In this document: positions 32,671 to 40,251 of the stretch, piece after piece | Numbering within the stretch: position 1 is the first letter of the stretch | Layout: every line of letters starts with the position of its first letter | Assembly (NCBI GenBank): GCA_035471785.1 | Contig: DATIPQ010000036.1 | Location: 1 to 41,264, forward strand | DNA: 41,264 nt | Direction of reading: 5' to 3' | Source of the DNA: Acidobacteriota bacterium | GTDB lineage: Bacteria > Acidobacteriota > UBA6911 > RPQK01 > DATIPO01 | Made by a program: the position numbers and the translations under genes | The notes under the pieces: generated by a model | What the model saw: only the letters and a program-made list of their open reading frames with translations | Told to the model about the DNA's origin: nothing | The model's database searches: none

Positions 32671-33516
32671 TCAATAATAGAGCACGGCCAGCATGTGCAT
32701 CAGCAAGAGAGCCAGCAAGGCAAAAGACAGCGGCCCGTGGATCACCAGCCATCGCCGCAGGAGACGCTGCACGGTGTATTGCGCGTCCAGTTCCAGTTTG
32801 GCGCGATAGATCTCGCGCAGCTTCTCGATGTGCAGACGCTCCTTCTCTCCCACAATACGGCTCAGGTGGTCGAACTCCCTCAAACGGGTGTCGATGCCTC
32901 CCCGGATATCGAGCAGGTAGCTCCAGCGGGGCATGGGCTTGGCCAGGACCTCTTCGACACGGTCCCGATAAAACTCGCTGACCGCCTGGCCGCATTCGCC
33001 CATGAGTTTCTCGGCTTTGCCCCGCAATTGGCCGACCAGGTCGGGGATGCGTTCGTAAAGGGCTTCAACCGAGAGTCCCGAGGCCAGCACACGCGGATAG
33101 TATTTCTGGGCGGCCACTCCTATCAGTCCGCTCAAGATGGTCCACAAGCTGAGCAGGAAGAGAACCCAGGTCAGCCGGCCGGACGGCCATGAGAAACCCA
33201 TATGCATGAAGATCAGCAACAGGCAAGCCAGTCCTCCGTAAACATGGAGCTGCAGCCAGGAGCGGGCCGAACCCAAACCTTTGCTGGAGGCCATGGAGGG
33301 AATGCGGCGGCGCCAGGCATAGGCGCCCGCCGCCCACATCAGCAGGGCCGCCGACCATCCGTAAGCCAGTCCCCAGTAGTTTCCCGGACGCAACTCGCCT
33401 AGCAGCAGATTGAGCGCCAGAATCAGGAGCAAGGCGACGACCGCGACGAGGAACCACAGCAGTCCGCGGGAAAGGCCCCGCAGCCGCCGCCTCTGGGATG
33501 GCTTGAGCATATTCAT
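32671..33516 (-). CDS. Diheme cytochrome b-type membrane protein
   Basis: A 281-residue protein with five membrane helices: about 18-40, 47-68, 87-109, 115-138 and 255-281. Helix 3 carries His91 and His105, and helix 5 carries His260 and His274. In both, the two His are 14 residues apart, which is the geometry for two stacked b hemes held between two helices. A charged helical segment of about 115 residues (140-254) is inserted between helices 4 and 5 and should lie in the cytoplasm. It probably links quinone to the cytochrome c and the ferredoxin-like protein of the same operon. The ATG at 33516 overlaps the previous gene's stop (ATGA). An open frame extending to 34107 only reads the neighbour's DNA out of frame. 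Confidence 0.88.
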   Translation of the reverse strand: MNMLKPSQRRRLRGLSRGLLWFLVAVVALLLILALNLLLGELRPGNYWGLAYGWSAALLMWAAGAYAWRRRIPSMASSKGLGSARSWLQLHVYGGLACLLLIFMHMGFSWPSGRLTWVLFLLSLWTILSGLIGVAAQKYYPRVLASGLSVEALYERIPDLVGQLRGKAEKLMGECGQAVSEFYRDRVEEVLAKPMPRWSYLLDIRGGIDTRLREFDHLSRIVGEKERLHIEKLREIYRAKLELDAQYTVQRLLRRWLVIHGPLSFALLALLLMHMLAVLYY

Positions 33517-35171
33517 GAATAGTCGGGCAGAAGGTCGAGGAAATCTTCCATCCCGCTCACCCGTATGGCGCATCCGTGAGGACAATTGCTGACGCAGGCG
33601 GGACCGTGTCCGCGGTCGTAGCAAAGGTCGCACTTGCTGGCCAGCAGGCGCGGCTTTTCTCTCAGGTTGCGGGGCAAGGCGTCGGCCGGCCACAACTCCT
33701 CGGTGTCGTGCATGACGATGGCATCGTAGGGGCAGTTGTTGGCGCAAGCCTGGCACCCGATGCAGATGTCGTCGAGGATCTCCACCACGTCGTCGTGATC
33801 GGCCCGGCGGATGGCTCCCGTGGGACAGCCGATCATGCACACCGGATCCTGGCAGTGAAAACAGGAGCGGGCGATGAGGAACTGGTGGTAGCGGTCGCCC
33901 TCGCGCACGAAACGGGGCCGTCCGCCGTGAGTTTCGGCGCAGGCCCGCACGCAGTCGTCGCAGCGGGTGCAGGTGTTGAGGTCGATCAGCAGGACGCTCG
34001 ATCCCTGGGCCAGGCCGTTGCCCAGCGAGGCCTCGATGAACTCGGAACGCCGGATGTCGCTGGCCCCCGCCGACACCTCCTTGATGCGCTTGACCGCCAT
34101 CTCCCACAGCTCGGCGGCCATCTCCTCCTGTCCTTCGGTCAGCTTTCTGAAATCGTCGCCTGAAATCTTGACCAGTTCGCTGTTCTCCACCGAAGAGGCC
34201 GTACAGCGCCAGTTCTCGACCCCTTCAACCAGCAACTCGACTTCCCCCAGGCTCATGCCCTTGGAGAGGTAGGTGACGGTCGCCTGTCCGTCGGCGAACT
34301 GCTGAGAGAGCCGCACAAAGCCTGAGCGGACGATGTAGAAGGCATCGGCGGCCTTTCCCTGCTCGACGATGGTCTGGCCGCGACGAAAGGACTCCAGCTC
34401 CACATCGAGCTTCCTCAACTGGCCCTCCGAGCAATGGCGCAGGACGGGAGTGGCTTTGAGCTGGTGCACCAGGCTGCGGCGGCGGTAGATGTCGTCCACC
34501 CACTTCTTGAAGGCGGGCGACTTGCGCTTCATCAAGCGCAGGGCGGGAAGACGGATCTGCACCAGTCGGCAATCGGTCTTGGCTCGGGCCGTGGCCGACT
34601 GGGGCCAGCCGTTGAGGGCGCCGATTTCGCCGAAAACCTCTCCGCGCCCAAGCACCGCAGCGCCCGAATCGGGCAAGAAGACGTCCATGTTGGTGAGCAG
34701 GGTGATCTGGGTGGACCCGCTGGGAACCGCCGCCGGCGGCATTCCGCGGGATGGCCTCTTGGACTGGGGTTTGCCTTTGGTCGTCGCCGACTGCAGGTCC
34801 TCCAGCCGGTGGATCCCGGTCCTCTCCGGATCGAAAAGGGGACGGCTGGACCGGCTCTCGTTTTCGACGCTCTGCAAGGCCACCTCGACCTGCCCCTCGA
34901 CGATGAGAAAAGCCAAATCGATGTAGGTCCCCTCCTCGAAGAAAACCGACCCCGCCTTCCAGGAAGCGATGGAGACGTCGGGACAGATCTGGGCCAGCAG
35001 ATCGGAATCGAAATCGTCGAAGATCTTGGAGGCACTTTTCAGTTGGGCGGGCGTCGGCTGATCCGACAGGTCCACGATGCCGCTTTGCTCATCCAAACCG
35101 CTCCAGCGGTCTTGGTAGAGGGACTGGCGGCGGATGACCGTCTGACCCGCAGACACCTTCTCCTGAGACAT
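33513..35171 (-). CDS. Two cNMP-binding domains fused to a four-cluster [4Fe-4S] ferredoxin
   Basis: A 552-residue protein. Residues about 50-240 form a CAP-ED-type cyclic-nucleotide-binding fold, with a roughly 60-residue insertion, ending GEVFGEIGALNGWPQSATARA. Residues about 255-375 form a second one (RRGQTIVEQGKAADAFYIV, MSLGEVELLVEG). Residues about 405-545 hold four [4Fe-4S] motifs of the DmsB/NrfC/HybA type: CTRCDDCVRAC, CFHCQDPVCMIGCP, CIGCQACANNCP and CDLCYDRGHGPACVSNCP. The ferredoxin part should act as the electron-transfer subunit for the cytochrome b whose gene overlaps its stop. The ligand of the first part could be a cyclic nucleotide or another effector. I chose ATG 35171 (GGAGCG upstream) rather than ATG 35270, because the promoter -10 box covers the latter. 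Confidence 0.9.
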   Translation of the reverse strand: MSQEKVSAGQTVIRRQSLYQDRWSGLDEQSGIVDLSDQPTPAQLKSASKIFDDFDSDLLAQICPDVSIASWKAGSVFFEEGTYIDLAFLIVEGQVEVALQSVENESRSSRPLFDPERTGIHRLEDLQSATTKGKPQSKRPSRGMPPAAVPSGSTQITLLTNMDVFLPDSGAAVLGRGEVFGEIGALNGWPQSATARAKTDCRLVQIRLPALRLMKRKSPAFKKWVDDIYRRRSLVHQLKATPVLRHCSEGQLRKLDVELESFRRGQTIVEQGKAADAFYIVRSGFVRLSQQFADGQATVTYLSKGMSLGEVELLVEGVENWRCTASSVENSELVKISGDDFRKLTEGQEEMAAELWEMAVKRIKEVSAGASDIRRSEFIEASLGNGLAQGSSVLLIDLNTCTRCDDCVRACAETHGGRPRFVREGDRYHQFLIARSCFHCQDPVCMIGCPTGAIRRADHDDVVEILDDICIGCQACANNCPYDAIVMHDTEELWPADALPRNLREKPRLLASKCDLCYDRGHGPACVSNCPHGCAIRVSGMEDFLDLLPDYS

Positions 35172-35269
35172 GGTGGACGCTCCGCTCGTTAAACCAACAT
35201 GAGACTCCGCCCGTCGGCGAAACCTGGACAAACCTTGATCCGAGGTTGCTGGGACTCGACCTGATTCCA

Positions 35270-35298
35270 TTAATACATTCCCTCGGAAGGGCCGTCAA
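35270..35298 (-). promoter_or_regulatory. Promoter of the FHA/cNMP redox operon
   Basis: On the minus strand TTGACG (35298-35293) and TATTAA (35275-35270) are separated by exactly 17 bases, the best promoter match in the window. Transcription would start near 35263, giving a leader of about 90 bases before the ATG at 35171. Confidence 0.6.
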
Positions 35299-35313
35299 GA
35301 CCATGAAATCCGG

Positions 35314-35342
35314 TTGCGGTTGCGGGGGTGCAGGTTTACCAT
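35314..35342 (+). promoter_or_regulatory. Candidate promoter of the PP2C-kinase pair
   Basis: TTGCGG and TACCAT are separated by 17 bases, about 110 bases before the phosphatase start. Its -35 box is only 15 bases from the -35 box of the divergent redox-operon promoter. Confidence 0.4.
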
Positions 35343-35453
35343 GAGGGAGTCGTTTTTCGTCAGCAATCCCAGAGAGTGCCCAATGCCCTTCGAATTCCGT
35401 CACGAAACCTGGTACTGCGACGAAACCTACCAAACCTCGAGAGAAGGAAGCTT

Positions 35454-36221
35454 GTGTTTGAATTTGCCGTCCTGACCGACAAAGGGCTCAAGCGTCGCAT
35501 CAACCAGGACGCCGTGAAAGTCAATCCCGAGTGCCGCCTTTTCGTGCTCTCCGATGGAATGGGCGGGCACGCGGCAGGCGAGGTGGCTTCCCAACTGACG
35601 GTGGACACGGTAGAAGAGTTCGTGGCGCTCAGCCTGGGCACCAGCGAAGTGACCTGGCCCTTCGGCTACGACATCCAGCAGCCCTTCGCCTACAACATCC
35701 TGGGGACAGCCGTCCGCCTGGCCAACGTCAAGGTGCGCCACGAAGCCGAGAAAAAAGAAATCTACGCCGGCATGGGCGCCACCCTGGTTTGCCTGCTGCT
35801 GGACGATGAAGGGGCCTTTTACACTCATGTGGGAGACAGCCGCCTCTACCTGCTGCGCCAAGGACGGCTCAAGCAATTGACCCAGGACCACTCCATCGTC
35901 CAGGAGCAACTGCGGCTGGGCATCATCAGTCCCGAAGACGTGGAGAACCACACCTACCGCCACGTCGTCACTCGCGCCATCGGCAGCCAGGAGCTCGATT
36001 TCGACGTGCGCAAGATGGAAACCCGTCCCGGAGACCTGTTCCTGATCTGCTGCGACGGACTCACCGACATGATCGACGATCAGGGCATCGAGCAAGTGCT
36101 GCGCTGCGAGGAGAGCCTGGAAAGCCGCTGCCGCAGATTGGTCGAACAAGCCAACCAAGCCGGGGGGGACGACAACATCAGCGTCATCCTTGTCCACTGT
36201 GAGTCGGCCATTTCCAGTTAG
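35454..36221 (+). CDS. PP2C-family Ser/Thr protein phosphatase
   Basis: A 255-residue soluble phosphatase with a complete metal-dependent PPM/PP2C motif set: RRINQDAV, LFVLSDGMGGHAAGE, GMGATLV, THVGDSRLYLL, LTQDHSIV, TRAIGS, LICCDGLTDMI and GGDDNISVILV. The Asp residues of the SDGMGG, CDGLTD and GGDDN motifs bind the two metal ions. The start is GTG at 35454, with GAAGGAAG just upstream. Longer in-frame readings from 35328 lack family similarity. The kinase gene begins five bases after its stop, so they are co-expressed as an eraser/writer pair. Confidence 0.95.
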   Translation: MFEFAVLTDKGLKRRINQDAVKVNPECRLFVLSDGMGGHAAGEVASQLTVDTVEEFVALSLGTSEVTWPFGYDIQQPFAYNILGTAVRLANVKVRHEAEKKEIYAGMGATLVCLLLDDEGAFYTHVGDSRLYLLRQGRLKQLTQDHSIVQEQLRLGIISPEDVENHTYRHVVTRAIGSQELDFDVRKMETRPGDLFLICCDGLTDMIDDQGIEQVLRCEESLESRCRRLVEQANQAGGDDNISVILVHCESAISS

Positions 36222-36226
36222 AATAA

Positions 36227-39200
36227 ATGGCAATGACACCCGAGAAGATCGGCCGCTACATCATCGAGGGGGAGATTGGCTCCGGCGGGATGGGCATCGT
36301 CTACGAGGCCGTGGACCCCGTCCTCAAGCGCCGCCTGGCCATCAAGGTGATGAAGCCGATCTACGCCGCCAACGAGGACGTGCGCAAGCGCTTTCTGAGA
36401 GAAGCCGAGGCGGTGGCCGGACTCCAGCATCCCAACATCGTGGCCATCTTCGACAGCGGAGGCGGAAGCGACGAAGACCAGCCTCCCTTCATGGCCATGG
36501 AGTTCATCGAGGGCCATGACCTGGAACAGATCCGCAAGGAAGGCGTGGTCACCCTGCCCTTCGCCCGCAAACTGAAGATCATCGCCAAAGTGGCCCGCGG
36601 ACTCGACCACGCCCACTCCAAGAACGTCATCCACCGCGACATCAAGCCCGGCAACATCCGGGTCGGCAAAGACGCCGTCAAGATCCTCGACTTCGGGGTG
36701 GCCCGCTTGACCACCTCCTCGGTCATGACCCAAACCGGCGTTTTTCTGGGCACCTTCTTCTATGCCTCTCCGGAGCATTTCGGAAAGGAAGTCGACGGGC
36801 GCAGCGACCTCTTCAGCCTGGGCGTGATCCTCTACGAGCTGCTGACCGATGAACGCCCCTTTCCCGGCCCCGACTACACCGCCCTCATCAACCAGATCTG
36901 CATCGAGCCCCATCCCCCGCTGCATGACCGCCTCACCGGATGCGACGAAGACCTGGTGGCCATCGTCGACAAGGCCCTGGCCAAAAAGCCCGAGGACCGG
37001 TTTCAGAACGGCATCGAGATGGCCGAGGCCATCGAACGCTATGTGGAAACCCTGCCCCAGCGGCGGCAACGCTTTCTGGAACGCCTTTCCACCATGGCCG
37101 AAGAACTGCAGCAGTTGCAGACCGACTTCGGGCACCAGGCCCTGGCGGCGGTCAGCGATGACGCGGAATGGATGAAGGCCCTCTCCACCCTGATGGTCGA
37201 TCCCGAAGTGACGGTGGCTTACGACGTCAACCAGATGGCCCCGCCTCAAGACTACGGCGAGATCATCGAGCTTTGTCAGCTCTACCGAAGCCGTCTCGAC
37301 CGGCTCAACGAGCGCGAAAGCGAATTGCGGCGCCTTTCTTCCCTGTTCGAGAAGAGCCGGAAAGAGTTCGAAAAGGGAGAATGGAGCCACTGCCAGAAAA
37401 CGGTGGAAGAGATCCTGGCCGACTATCCCGACAACCCGGTGGCCCTGGATCGGCGCAAGCTGTGCGAAGAGCGCCTGAGCGAGGTCGAACGCATCGACGG
37501 GTACCTGGAAGAAGCCCGCCAATCCCTCCAGGAAGGCCGCCCCGAGCAAGCCCTCAAGCGAATCGAAGAAGTCCTCAAGCTGCAGCCCGAGCACCCCCAA
37601 GCCGTCCAGCTTGCCCAGCAAGCCGAGCAGCAGAAGGAGGTGGCCGAGTTGATCGCGCAGGCCCGCCAAGCCGCTCAGGAGAAGGACTGGCAAAGGACCT
37701 TGGAAAAGGCCCAGGCCGGTCTGGGGAAAGTCCCCGATCAGGAGCATCTGGCGGCCCTCAAAGAGGAGGCCGAGCGAGGCCTGGAAGAAGAAAAGGAAAT
37801 CAGCGAACTGCTGGGCCAGGCTCAGCGCAAGCTTGAATCAGAAGATCCTGAAGAAGCCATCAAGACGGCCCGAAAAGGGCTTGAACTGCGCCCCGACCAC
37901 GCCGCCCTGATCCGCTTGGTGGAACGGGCCCGCCGCCGCATCGAACGTCGCCAACGCATCCAATCGCTGCTCGACGAAGCGCGCCAAAACGAGAAATCGG
38001 GCCGCCTCGCGGAAGCTCTCCAGGCCGCCGAGCAGGGGCTGGAGCTGGACGCCGACCATCCCCAATTGAAGGAGATCCGCCAGCGTTGCCTGGCCGAGAT
38101 CGAGAAGCGCGAAGAGGCCTCCAAACTGGCTGCACAGGGCCGCGCCTATTTTGAGGAAGGCCGGCTGCAAGAAGCTGTCGATCACCTGCGGGGAGCCCTC
38201 AAGCTGACCCCGGACGAGAAGGAACTGGAAGAGCTGGTCGAGCAGGCCATAGAGCAGCAGCGCAAGCACCGTCAACGCGAAGAACTGCTGCAAGAAGCCA
38301 CCGGGCTGGCCGATGAGGGCCGCTGGCAGGGTTGCCTGCAAGCCGCTCGCAAGGGACTTAAGGTGGCTCCCGGCTTCCAGCCTTTGGTCGACCTTGCCCA
38401 GGAAGCGGAAGCGGCCCTGGAGCGAGCGCGGCAGATTGAGGACCTGGTGCAGCAGGCCGGCCTAGCCATGCGCGAGGAACGCCTGCAAGAGGCTCTTGAA
38501 GCCGCGCAGCAGGCCCTTGAAGCGGCCCCCCAGGACTCGGGGGGGCGTCCTCTCGGCAAGGAAACCCAGGACCGGATCGAGGAGGCGGACTCGATCATCG
38601 CTGAAGCCCGCAAGGGCATGGAGCGCCGGCAGCTTCAGGAAGCCATCTCCAACGCCCGCCAGGCCTTGCAGGAGGAACAGTTCGAGGGAGCCCGCAGCAA
38701 AGCCCTCGAAGCCCTCGAGTTCGACCTCAAAGGCTCGGCGCTGGGTGAAGAGGCCAAGGAACTGATGGCTGAGGCCCGGTCGGTGGCTGAGCAGGCCGAG
38801 ACCGAGATGCGGCGCCAGCGCCTAGAGGCATTTCTGGAAAAGGCCCGCAAGGCCCTCGGGGAAGAGCGGTTCCAGGATGCCCAGGAAGCTGCCGGGCAAG
38901 CGCTGGAACTGGCTCCTGAGCATTCAGAGGCCAGTTCCCTGGCCGACAAGGCGCGGGAACTCCTTGAGCTTCGGCAACGCACCGAGTCGCTGCTTGAGTC
39001 GGCCCGCCAAGCCCTGCAGGCGCAAAAACCGGAGAAGGCCCTGCAAGAGATTGCCAAAGGACTCGACCTCGATCCCCGGCACGCCGCACTCCTGGAGGCG
39101 GGCAAAGAAGCCCGCGCTCTTCAGCAACGTCTGGAGAAGATCAAGGGACTTAGGGCTAAGGCGCAGAAGGCCCTGCAAGCCAAGGACTTCAGCTTGGCGA

Positions 39201-40156
39201 TGCAAGCCTGTGACGAGGTCCTGGCCCTCCAGCCGGACTCAGCCGAGGCGCGCCAAATCAAGGAAGAGGCCAAGAAGGCGCAGGAGGAGCAGGAGCGGCG
39301 CAAGCGCTTGAAGGAATGCCTGGCCAATGCCCGCCAGGCTGAAAAGGCAGACGACCTGGAGGCCTGCCTGGCCTCTTTGAACGAAGCCGTGCAGTGGTCT
39401 GCCGGCGACGCCAAAGTACAGGAATACCGGGACCGCATCGGCCTTCAAGTCAAGGCCAACCGGTTGTTCTCTCAAGCCAAATTCCACGCCCGGGCGGGGA
39501 GGCACGGCAAGGCGGTTTCCCTTCTCAACCAGTTGCTGGAGATCCAGCCGGGGCATTCCGAGGCCCACAAGCTGCGCCGGGAAAGCCGCAAGCAGATGGC
39601 CGCCCGGCGCCGTCAATGGGTCAGCCGTCTTTCTTATGTGGCCGCGGGACTGGTCGTCGCTGTGGCCCTGTGGTGGGTCATTCCCTTCATCGCCTCGGAA
39701 TCAGCCGGAACCGATAGCGGCTCCGGCGACTTGCCTGCCGGGCCGTCCTTGGGCCGCTTCTACCAGGTGCAGCCGGGAGAGAGCGCCGAATCCCTGCCCC
39801 CGGAGATCGCCAGCGTCTTTTCGACCAGCTCGGGGCCTCTGGCGGCCGGAAGGGTGCTGGCCGCCGATTTGCCCGAGTCCACCGTGCAAGTGGGCATCGA
39901 CGTGCGGCCCTGGGCCTGGATCGAGTCCATCGTCCGCAAGGACGATAAAGCCCCGGTCCAGATGGAAAACGAATTCGCGACCCCGGTCACCATCCCGCTG
40001 CCTCCAGGTGAGTACCTGCTGACTTTCCGCCACGACACCTTGGGACCGGGCCAACTGGAGATGTCGGTTCCGGACCGCAACCAGTTCGTATTCTCGGTCG
40101 ACCATCCTTCCCTCAACGATAAAGACAACGAGTTGGAGAAGCTGATCAACAAGTAA
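36227..40156 (+). CDS. Membrane Ser/Thr protein kinase with 53-residue TPR-like repeats and C-terminal PEGA-like domain
   Basis: A 1309-residue Hanks-type kinase. The catalytic domain (about 10-275) has the glycine loop GSGGMG (18-23), Lys40, HRDIKPGN (136-143) and DFG (155-157), so it should be active. The activation segment is rich in Ser/Thr (TTSSVMTQT). From about 370 to 1128 there are some fourteen tandem units of close to 53 residues. Each unit is a TPR-like helix pair with a charged coiled linker (for example ESLLESARQALQAQKPEKAL, then L-D-L-D-P-R-H). A membrane helix at about 1134-1155 precedes a beta domain of about 150 residues, outside the cytoplasm, of PEGA-like type (PLPPGEYLLTFRHD). 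The ATG lies five bases after the phosphatase stop, with only a weak ribosome-binding site. Likely targets are proteins read by the FHA domains encoded divergently. Confidence 0.93.
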   Translation: MAMTPEKIGRYIIEGEIGSGGMGIVYEAVDPVLKRRLAIKVMKPIYAANEDVRKRFLREAEAVAGLQHPNIVAIFDSGGGSDEDQPPFMAMEFIEGHDLEQIRKEGVVTLPFARKLKIIAKVARGLDHAHSKNVIHRDIKPGNIRVGKDAVKILDFGVARLTTSSVMTQTGVFLGTFFYASPEHFGKEVDGRSDLFSLGVILYELLTDERPFPGPDYTALINQICIEPHPPLHDRLTGCDEDLVAIVDKALAKKPEDRFQNGIEMAEAIERYVETLPQRRQRFLERLSTMAEELQQLQTDFGHQALAAVSDDAEWMKALSTLMVDPEVTVAYDVNQMAPPQDYGEIIELCQLYRSRLDRLNERESELRRLSSLFEKSRKEFEKGEWSHCQKTVEEILADYPDNPVALDRRKLCEERLSEVERIDGYLEEARQSLQEGRPEQALKRIEEVLKLQPEHPQAVQLAQQAEQQKEVAELIAQARQAAQEKDWQRTLEKAQAGLGKVPDQEHLAALKEEAERGLEEEKEISELLGQAQRKLESEDPEEAIKTARKGLELRPDHAALIRLVERARRRIERRQRIQSLLDEARQNEKSGRLAEALQAAEQGLELDADHPQLKEIRQRCLAEIEKREEASKLAAQGRAYFEEGRLQEAVDHLRGALKLTPDEKELEELVEQAIEQQRKHRQREELLQEATGLADEGRWQGCLQAARKGLKVAPGFQPLVDLAQEAEAALERARQIEDLVQQAGLAMREERLQEALEAAQQALEAAPQDSGGRPLGKETQDRIEEADSIIAEARKGMERRQLQEAISNARQALQEEQFEGARSKALEALEFDLKGSALGEEAKELMAEARSVAEQAETEMRRQRLEAFLEKARKALGEERFQDAQEAAGQALELAPEHSEASSLADKARELLELRQRTESLLESARQALQAQKPEKALQEIAKGLDLDPRHAALLEAGKEARALQQRLEKIKGLRAKAQKALQAKDFSLAMQACDEVLALQPDSAEARQIKEEAKKAQEEQERRKRLKECLANARQAEKADDLEACLASLNEAVQWSAGDAKVQEYRDRIGLQVKANRLFSQAKFHARAGRHGKAVSLLNQLLEIQPGHSEAHKLRRESRKQMAARRRQWVSRLSYVAAGLVVAVALWWVIPFIASESAGTDSGSGDLPAGPSLGRFYQVQPGESAESLPPEIASVFSTSSGPLAAGRVLAADLPESTVQVGIDVRPWAWIESIVRKDDKAPVQMENEFATPVTIPLPPGEYLLTFRHDTLGPGQLEMSVPDRNQFVFSVDHPSLNDKDNELEKLINK

Positions 40157-40185
40157 CAGGCGGGCTATCCTTGAGAAACAACCCC

Positions 40186-40213
40186 CTGGCAGCGCGTTAA
40201 GATAAGATATAGG
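40186..40213 (+). promoter_or_regulatory. Possible promoter of the FadL-like gene
   Basis: CTGGCA and TATAGG are separated by 16 bases in the 95-base gap after the kinase gene, about 40 bases before the ATG at 40252. It is a weak match. Confidence 0.25.
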
Positions 40214-40251
40214 GAGATTTCCAATGCTTTCGACTTAGTATCGGAGGATTC

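Noticed and set aside
33517-34107. Extension of the cytochrome b gene upstream to 34107
   Set aside because: That stretch reads the ferredoxin gene out of frame as Arg/Pro/Gly-rich sequence; the ATG at 33516 with ATGA overlap is the natural start.
36218-37747. A 509-codon open frame on the minus strand
   Set aside because: It is antisense to the kinase domain and first repeats and is composed of Leu/Gly/His-rich shadow sequence.
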